From an uncultured Succinatimonas sp. (GTDB lineage: Bacteria; Pseudomonadota; Gammaproteobacteria; Enterobacterales; Succinivibrionaceae), in contig CABQMD010000002.1 of assembly GCA_902465145.1 (NCBI GenBank), positions 1 to 38,096 of the forward strand: a stretch of DNA of 38,096 nt, written 5' to 3'. A model generated the notes under the pieces. That model saw nothing but the letters and a program-made list of their open reading frames with translations, was not told the DNA's origin and did no database searches. The translations under genes were made by a program, and so were the position numbers. Shown one piece after another: positions 32,673 to 38,096 of the stretch (position 1 is the stretch's first letter; each line of letters starts with the position of its first letter).

Positions 32673-34112
32673 TTAACATTCGCCTAATTTCAGCAAATCA
32701 GCTTCAGTAGTATCGTCGCCTATTGTAATAAGCTCTGTACCGGTAAGTTTTGCAAATAAAGCAATATCATCACGAGTTAACGCTGTTGACACTACGCTGT
32801 GATGAGCTCCGCCGGCATAACACCAACCTGCAGTACCAATACGGAAATTGGGTTTATGACGATACATGATGCGGGCTACGGGCAATTTAGGCATGGGTTT
32901 TGGCTGTTTGACCAATTCGATATCAGCGCAAATTATACGGAAATGATCTCCCATATCAACCATAGTTACCTGAATACCGTCACCTTCGGCTCCGTCGAAG
33001 ATCAGACGAGCAGGATCTTCCTTACCGCCGATCCCCAAAGGAAGAACGTCGATTTCAGGCTTAGTAGCAGCAAAACTGACCGGCACTTCCAACATATGGG
33101 AAGCCAATTCCAACTCCTTACCCGGAGTTAAATCATAGGTGTAATCCTCTATAAATCCTGTTACCCCCTTTCTGCCCTTGGACATAGCCATAAGTACGGC
33201 ACTGAAAGCAGAAATCTTATAATCACCTTCAGGTCCGAATCCGATGCCTTTGCCCATAAGATTCTGTGCGGCAAGACCTGGCAACTGTTTTAAACCGTGC
33301 AAATCTTGGAAAGTATCCGCAAAAGCACCAATACCGTTATCCTTTAAGAATTTGTCCAATGCTACTTCGTAACGAGCCTGCTCTCTTACGGAGGAAATAC
33401 GATCGGTCTTCATTATGTACTTAGAGGTATACTCGGCCATCTTTTCATCTATTTCTGCCTCGGTAACCTTGTTGATAATGTCAACCAAATCGCCAAGAGC
33501 AAAATAATTACACTCCCAACCGTACTTGATTTGAGACTCCACACGATCACCGTCGGTCACAGCTACTTCGCGCATATTGTTACCGAAGGAAGCCACCTTC
33601 AGATGACGTGAGAAATTGATGGCTCTAGCAACGTCTATAAACTTGCGAATACCGTCAAGAACATCTTCATGCTCGTAATAACCAGCAACGACCTGATGAG
33701 GTATACGCATACGCGAGAGAATAAAGCCATATTCACGATCACCATGTGCAGCCTGATTGAGGTTCATAAAATCCATATCGATGGTATCGTAAGGAAGCTT
33801 TTCATTAGCCTGAGTATGCAGATGTAACAAAGGTTTTCTCAATTCCTGCAATCCTTTGATCCACATCTTGGCTGGAGAGAAAGTGTGCATCCAAGTCATG
33901 ACACCGATACATTCGTCATCGCAACTGACCTTACGCAAATCCTGAATGCAAGTTTCAGAATTAACTACAGTAGGCAATAACACGACTTCGCAAATTCCTT
34001 TGAATTTCTCGTTAAAGAATGCAGTCATGCGTGCAGCATCGGCTGCGACCTGTTTTAAGCACTCGTCTCCGTAAAGATCCTGAGAACCGACTACAAAATA
34101 AAGCTTGTCCAT
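32673..34112 (-). CDS. araA: L-arabinose isomerase
   Basis: AraA converts L-arabinose to L-ribulose in the cytosol, a metal-dependent first step of arabinose use. The 479-residue protein starts MDKLYFVVGSQDLYGDE, has GVMTWMHTFSPAKMWIKGL, LHTQANEKLP and NLNQAAHGDREYGF. The metal and substrate residues lie in GFGPEGDYK, IEDYTYDL, ASHMLEV and GGAHHSVVS, in the order expected for AraA. It is slightly shorter than the E. coli enzyme (500). AAAGG precedes the ATG. It is the last gene of an operon behind three transporter genes; araB and araD are not in the window, so the rest of the pathway must lie elsewhere. Confidence 0.95.
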   Translation of the reverse strand: MDKLYFVVGSQDLYGDECLKQVAADAARMTAFFNEKFKGICEVVLLPTVVNSETCIQDLRKVSCDDECIGVMTWMHTFSPAKMWIKGLQELRKPLLHLHTQANEKLPYDTIDMDFMNLNQAAHGDREYGFILSRMRIPHQVVAGYYEHEDVLDGIRKFIDVARAINFSRHLKVASFGNNMREVAVTDGDRVESQIKYGWECNYFALGDLVDIINKVTEAEIDEKMAEYTSKYIMKTDRISSVREQARYEVALDKFLKDNGIGAFADTFQDLHGLKQLPGLAAQNLMGKGIGFGPEGDYKISAFSAVLMAMSKGRKGVTGFIEDYTYDLTPGKELELASHMLEVPVSFAATKPEIDVLPLGIGGKEDPARLIFDGAEGDGIQVTMVDMGDHFRIICADIELVKQPKPMPKLPVARIMYRHKPNFRIGTAGWCYAGGAHHSVVSTALTRDDIALFAKLTGTELITIGDDTTEADLLKLGEC

Positions 34113-34149
34113 CTGAAATTACCTTTTAGTCATTTAAAGATAAAACTTA

Positions 34150-34175
34150 CCAGAACCGCAAATCAACGGTTCTGG
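34150..34175 (-). promoter_or_regulatory. Intercistronic hairpin between permease and araA
   Basis: CCAGAACCG and CGGTTCTGG form a perfect 9-bp stem around an eight-base loop, in the 71-base gap between the permease stop and araA. On the minus strand it is followed by TAAGTTTTATC. It may be a partial terminator or RNA-stability element that tunes araA against the transporter. Confidence 0.5.
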
Positions 34176-34183
34176 CTTACTGA

Positions 34184-35149
34184 TTACTTGATCACCGTCA
34201 GAGAATCTCTGTCGGCAAATATAGCCACGAACACTAAGAAAATAATGCCTTGAATCAGCTGCATCATCTGCGGAGTAAACCCGATCATGGTCAAACCAGA
34301 GGTTAAGACTACGTAAAGCAACGAACCCACAACACAGTTACTAAAACGCACCATGGCACCCCCGGAAATAGGCATACCGCCCAAGACCAAAGCGATCAGG
34401 ATCTGCGTTTCAAGCTGATTGCCGCCTGAGGAAGTCACTGATCCGACTTTTATGGCACTGATAAAAGCGGCAAAACCGGTAATGGCTCCGGCCAATACGT
34501 AAACAAAAAATTTCATACGATCCGTACGTATACCGGAGAATTTGGCCGCCTTCTCACCAGCACCGATGGCTTTCAAATCAGTACCGAACCTAGTGAAGGT
34601 AAAGCATATAAAACCGATTAAAACCACCACAGCGGTTACTGTAACTTTAAAGAAAGTACTGTCTATACTTACCAGATCAGCAGAACCAGCTACAGGTGAA
34701 TTGGTAGTCAGGAACTTGATAAGCCCGCGGAACAGGAACATGGTACAAATCGTTACTATGAACGATTTTATTTTACGATTAACGTAGAAATAACCGTTGA
34801 TTGCCCCGATGCATGCTCCGGTACAAATACCTCCGACAATAGCCAGAGGAATGTTGTATTTGGACAAAACGCACACTGTAATAGCAGACAATCCCAAAAT
34901 GGATCCCTGCGAAAAGTCCAAACCTCCCATGGACATAATAAAGAACACGCCCATGGATGCAATCATGGTGACATACACCTGAGACATGGCCAAGGGCAAA
35001 TGTTTCATCATTCTGCCGTGGGTTAAAAAATTAAAGAGAATAAACATCAGAATGAGGCCCAAGATAGGCAACAATGCACGTACCAATCTCCAGGTACGCT
35101 GTTTTTTCATCTGACTTTCTTTGCTGATTTCTGCAGTTGCTTCAGTCAT
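34184..35149 (-). CDS. Sugar ABC transporter permease, CUT2 (RbsC/XylH/YjfF) family, second permease
   Basis: This 321-residue inner-membrane protein has roughly eight to ten hydrophobic helices. GLDFSQGSILGLSAI is the BPD_transp_2 signature. GAGEKAAKFSGIRTDRMKFFVYVLAGAI is the cytoplasmic coupling region, given here only in part: AIGAGEKAAKFSGI. The N-terminus is a charged cytosolic stretch (EISKESQMKKQRTWR). It would form a heterodimer with the permease at 36690, as YjfF and YtfT do in the galactofuranose transporter. GGGAG lies six bases before ATG 35149. The pairing with araA suggests a pentose such as arabinose; this is context only. Confidence 0.88.
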   Translation of the reverse strand: MTEATAEISKESQMKKQRTWRLVRALLPILGLILMFILFNFLTHGRMMKHLPLAMSQVYVTMIASMGVFFIMSMGGLDFSQGSILGLSAITVCVLSKYNIPLAIVGGICTGACIGAINGYFYVNRKIKSFIVTICTMFLFRGLIKFLTTNSPVAGSADLVSIDSTFFKVTVTAVVVLIGFICFTFTRFGTDLKAIGAGEKAAKFSGIRTDRMKFFVYVLAGAITGFAAFISAIKVGSVTSSGGNQLETQILIALVLGGMPISGGAMVRFSNCVVGSLLYVVLTSGLTMIGFTPQMMQLIQGIIFLVFVAIFADRDSLTVIK

Positions 35150-35165
35150 GATTGACTCCCTATCT

Positions 35166-36677
35166 TTAAACCATCATCGAAATGAGATGCTGTTCGTTCA
35201 AATCACGGCTACGCAGCGTCTCCCCGCTGACAGAGCCATCTTTCATAATGATGATGCGATCGCACATACCGATGAGTTCCATAAGCTCCTCGGAAATCAT
35301 AATGATAGATTTTCCCTGTTTACGCATTTCATCCATTAACTGGTATATATCCTGCTTTACTTTGATGTCGATACCACGGGTAGGACTGTCCAGCACAACT
35401 AAGTCCGATCCTTTCCCTATCCAGCGAGCCAAAACAACTTTTTGTTTATTACCGCCTGACAGCTCCGATACAAACTGATCGGTGTTGACCATCTTTACAG
35501 ACATCTCTTTGGCAAATTTCACAGCAAAAGCTTTAATTCTTGCCCAACTGATGAATTTACTTTGTCCCACGGTCAAATCATTTAAAGATGGCAACGCAAT
35601 ATTGTCACGTATACTTTGATTAATAACGATCGATTCGTTATCTCTATCCTTGGATGTATAGGCAATAGAATGTTTGATAGCTGTAGGAATATCGTTTATT
35701 ACAGTCCCATCTGCAAGTTGTACCGTTCCCTCTCGATCAAAACTTGCACCGAATATTGCTTTACCGATTTCATGCATACCGGACTCTGACAAGCCGCCGA
35801 ACCCTAAGATTTCTCCGCGATGCAGATCAAAACTGACATCGTGAATAATGCCTGGTACGGTGACATTGCGAACCGACAATACCACTTCATCGGAAATTTT
35901 TTCACCGTAATCGGCTCGATAGTAGTTACCGGTCATCTCACGACCGACCATGAGTTTTTTTATATCTTCTTCAGTAACATCGGAGGATTTAACTGTGTCT
36001 ATATAAGTACCGTCACGCAAAATCGTGATGGTATCCGACTTTGCTAGCACTTCAGGCAAATCATGGGAAATAAAAATCACCGTTCCGCCTTCTTCACGAA
36101 TACGGTTCATATGTTTATAAAGTTCTTCACGTCCTTCCTGTGACAAAGCAGTAGTAGTTTCGTCGATAACCACTATTTTCGGCTTGAAATAAGTAGCTTT
36201 TACAATCTCAATTAACTTGCGATCTTCAAAATTATAGTTATCTACCAAATCAGAAGCCTTGATCCGGTCAAAACCATACTGATGCAACAAACGATCAGCT
36301 TCAGCATTCATAGCTACAGTATTTCTGAAGATCCCACCGTGAATAAAGCGTTCCTCGTGACCTAAAAAAATATTTTCGGCAACGGTAAGCCCCGATAAAG
36401 TCCCCAATTCCTGCACAATGATGGAAATTCCATGGTTATTGGCATCAACCTGATTTTTTGAATGAATTTCCTTTCCATCCAAAATAAAGCGGCCGCACCC
36501 AGGATCCATCGAATAAATCCCGCACAACATATTGGTCAAAGTGGATTTGCCGGAACCGTTTTCACCGATCAGGGCGTGAACTTCACCCTTATTTATATTA
36601 AAAGAAACATTCTTCAAGGCTTTGGTGATACCGAATGACTTGGAGATGTTATCAACTTGCAATCTGATTTCACTCAT
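35166..36677 (-). CDS. Sugar ABC transporter ATP-binding protein, CUT2 (RbsA/AraG/XylG-like)
   Basis: The 503-residue protein contains two fused ATPase domains. The first has a complete Walker A (GENGSGKST, about residue 40) and Walker B (IVVIDETTTAL), but its signature position reads NFEDRKLIEIVKA instead of LSGGQ. The second has a degenerate Walker A region (GGLSESGMHEIGKAIFG, no GKS/T) but an intact signature LSGGNKQKVVLARW. So one composite ATP site would be active, which is usual for this family. It lies between the two permease genes, 12 bases after the first and 16 before the second. AAGGGG precedes ATG 36677. Confidence 0.92.
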   Translation of the reverse strand: MSEIRLQVDNISKSFGITKALKNVSFNINKGEVHALIGENGSGKSTLTNMLCGIYSMDPGCGRFILDGKEIHSKNQVDANNHGISIIVQELGTLSGLTVAENIFLGHEERFIHGGIFRNTVAMNAEADRLLHQYGFDRIKASDLVDNYNFEDRKLIEIVKATYFKPKIVVIDETTTALSQEGREELYKHMNRIREEGGTVIFISHDLPEVLAKSDTITILRDGTYIDTVKSSDVTEEDIKKLMVGREMTGNYYRADYGEKISDEVVLSVRNVTVPGIIHDVSFDLHRGEILGFGGLSESGMHEIGKAIFGASFDREGTVQLADGTVINDIPTAIKHSIAYTSKDRDNESIVINQSIRDNIALPSLNDLTVGQSKFISWARIKAFAVKFAKEMSVKMVNTDQFVSELSGGNKQKVVLARWIGKGSDLVVLDSPTRGIDIKVKQDIYQLMDEMRKQGKSIIMISEELMELIGMCDRIIIMKDGSVSGETLRSRDLNEQHLISMMV

Positions 36678-36689
36678 TTGTAACGCCCC

Positions 36690-37640
36690 TTATTTAACGA
36701 TTTCACCCTTGGTAACCTTGGTGGTCATGGTAATAATGACTAGCAAAGCCAAACCGGTGATCACATCTTGAATTGCGGTAGGCGCCCCCAAAGAAATGAA
36801 GCCGAAGAAGATGATGTTAACTATGAACTCACCCAAAATAATGGCTTGTAGCGGAATGCCGTATTTCATAAAAGCGAGTCCGAAGAAGCATCCCATGGTA
36901 GGGATAAAGTTTCTGGACATGGAAGCCATACCGGTTACAGCTACCATCGATGAACCGTAACTGATTGTCAAAATGGCCATGGCTCCGAAGAAGGCTCCGC
37001 TTAATACAAATGCCAATACCTTATATTTGTTAACGTTGATGCCCATATTCTTGGCAACAAACTCATCAGAGCCGATTGCATACGTATACGTACCGAACCT
37101 AGTGTAATTTAAAATCACATATGCAATTACAAACGTAAGAATTGCAAGAATGACATTGCCGGGCATCGAACCGAATCCGCGTAAATTGGAAGGTAAGGTC
37201 TGCTCGACACCGCCTGCCATATAGTTGGCCACGGACTCGTAGATCAATGCCAAACCAGCAGTAACAATCATAGAAGGGATACGCAACTTAACGTAAAGAA
37301 CACCGTTGCACAAACCGACTAAAGCACCCGTCACCAAACACCCAGCTACCAAACCGAAATACCCCATATCAAGCCCGGTAGCTAACTGGCAGCCGATGAT
37401 GCCTGACAAAATAATATTGGCACCAATAGAAAAATCAAACAGTCCCATATCCATCACGAAATAGAAGCCTACGGCACCGACCGTGGTTATAAGACTTGCT
37501 TGAAAATAACTCAGCATGTTCGAAGCTGATCCGAAGTTGTCAGGAGTGAGAACTTTGAAAATCAGCCAGGAGAGAAATACCAAAGATACAAGCACTATAT
37601 ATCCCTTGGTAGCTCCAGACAGGTTTTTGAATCCAGTCAT
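36690..37640 (-). CDS. Sugar ABC transporter permease, CUT2 family, first permease
   Basis: This 316-residue polytopic protein has the BPD_transp_2 signature MGLFDFSIGANIILSGIIG and the coupling helix region YAIGSDEFVAKNMGINVNKY. The chosen start, MTGFKNLSG at 37640, has only a weak Shine-Dalgarno (GGGTAA). A GTG 36 bases upstream is in frame but would add a poor N-terminus. It is the first recognisable gene of the operon. The periplasmic binding protein that such systems need is not between here and the right edge, so it is either further away or another transporter's protein is shared. Confidence 0.88.
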   Translation of the reverse strand: MTGFKNLSGATKGYIVLVSLVFLSWLIFKVLTPDNFGSASNMLSYFQASLITTVGAVGFYFVMDMGLFDFSIGANIILSGIIGCQLATGLDMGYFGLVAGCLVTGALVGLCNGVLYVKLRIPSMIVTAGLALIYESVANYMAGGVEQTLPSNLRGFGSMPGNVILAILTFVIAYVILNYTRFGTYTYAIGSDEFVAKNMGINVNKYKVLAFVLSGAFFGAMAILTISYGSSMVAVTGMASMSRNFIPTMGCFFGLAFMKYGIPLQAIILGEFIVNIIFFGFISLGAPTAIQDVITGLALLVIITMTTKVTKGEIVK

Positions 37641-37790
37641 ATTTATTACCCGACGGCATTCGTGAAGGCGGTTCACAAACGCATTGCTGCGTATTGCATC
37701 CGAATACTCTGCTTTAAAAATTAGGGAAAACGTCCTGATAAATGCTGAAAATTCAGCTTTTTTCTTGCATCGAACACGCCAAACGCAAAG

Positions 37791-37856
37791 ATTGACTCAG
37801 GATCTGTTCCCGCAGGCTTTCCTTTAGCTTATTCCGCATTGACTCAAAATCAATGC
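37791..37856. promoter_or_regulatory. Direct repeats and dyad upstream of the transporter operon
   Basis: ATTGACTCA occurs at 37791-37799 and again at 37838-37846, 47 bases apart. The second copy is half of a dyad GCATTGA-CTCAAAA-TCAATGC (37836-37856). A regulator such as an AraC- or LacI-type protein could bind here; none is encoded nearby. Confidence 0.35.
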
Positions 37857-37912
37857 AACCGCTTGCGATTATTCGGAGGATCGCACGTTTTTTGGTTGTT
37901 TTTATCGCTTTA

Positions 37913-37928
37913 TTTGACCATGATCACA
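37913..37928 (-). promoter_or_regulatory. CRP-like binding site
   Basis: On the minus strand TGTGA-TCATGG-TCAAA fits the CRP core TGTGA-N6-TCACA at eight of ten positions. It lies about 270 bases before the first permease. Catabolite control of a pentose uptake operon would be expected. Confidence 0.5.
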
Positions 37929-38096
37929 TATTGAATAAAAAAGTTTGAAAAGGCTTTTTTTCGGGAGTTTTACGTTAAATCCATTATCAATTGAAAAACA
38001 TAAAACCGAATTCCGATTATCGCGACCTTGTTTGCATTTAACGCTTGCTAATTTCGGAATAAAAAGAGAGAAAGGTTAATTATCCGAAAATCAGAA

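Larger units (their letters stand above)
37641..38096. other. Upstream control region of the sugar transporter operon
   Basis: No gene is supported in these 456 bases; all frames on the minus strand meet early stops. It is AT-rich and holds a CRP-like site (37913-37928), a dyad with direct repeats of ATTGACTCA (37791-37846), and a small hairpin GCTGAA/TTCAGC (37744-37757) followed by TTTTTTC on the plus strand. GCGAT and ATCGC at 37863-37882 are a further short inverted repeat. Confidence 0.55.

Overview
The window looks like chromosome from an anaerobic, succinate-producing gammaproteobacterium, most likely in or near the family Succinivibrionaceae. The main reason is the ATP-type PEP carboxykinase at 30083-31696, which resembles the Anaerobiospirillum enzyme as I remember it. 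The Haemophilus-type LPS pair KdkA/OpsX and the E. coli-like neighbourhoods fit the same group. No phage, insertion sequence, CRISPR array, rRNA or tRNA gene was recognised.

Layout. (1) 1-8070: the start of a flavodoxin-fold oxidoreductase running off the left edge, then an LPS-core and housekeeping block: kdkA (-) divergent from opsX-coaD (+), then mutM, rpmG and rpmB (-), then coaBC-dut and an iron alcohol dehydrogenase (+). This is the dut-coaBC-radC-rpmBG-mutM-coaD neighbourhood of E. coli without radC and slmA. (2) 8083-23575: arginine genes argF-argG and argH, all on the minus strand, with a complete seven-gene bacterial cellulose operon between argG and argH (a BcsO-like gene, bcsQ, bcsA, bcsB, bcsC, bcsD, bcsZ). 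Its genes are tightly coupled, with start/stop overlaps at most junctions. (3) 23710-32568: nudE, hslR-hslO, an Fsr-like MFS exporter, ribB-bioH, an unknown 187-residue protein, greB, pckA and nfuA. Most of these are neighbours in the E. coli nudE-hslRO-pckA-greB-bioH-nfuA region. (4) 32673-37640: an L-arabinose isomerase gene at the end of an operon for a CUT2-type sugar ABC transporter (permease, ATPase, permease), followed by about 450 bases of upstream control region with a CRP-like site.

How the genes work together. BcsA and BcsB would make and translocate cellulose under c-di-GMP control (PilZ domain present). BcsC would export it, BcsD order it, BcsZ trim it, and BcsQ with the BcsO-like protein would assist assembly. 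ArgF, ArgG and ArgH complete the ornithine-to-arginine steps. The transporter plus AraA would bring in and isomerise a pentose, probably arabinose. PckA would carry carbon between PEP and oxaloacetate, the entry to succinate fermentation in this family. KdkA and OpsX build a single-Kdo-phosphate inner core.

The points most worth following up are the cellulose operon lying between argG and argH, its divergent first gene, a structured ribB leader that lacks the usual FMN riboswitch sequences, an unrecognised disordered protein between bioH and greB, and a recurring extended -10 promoter pattern.
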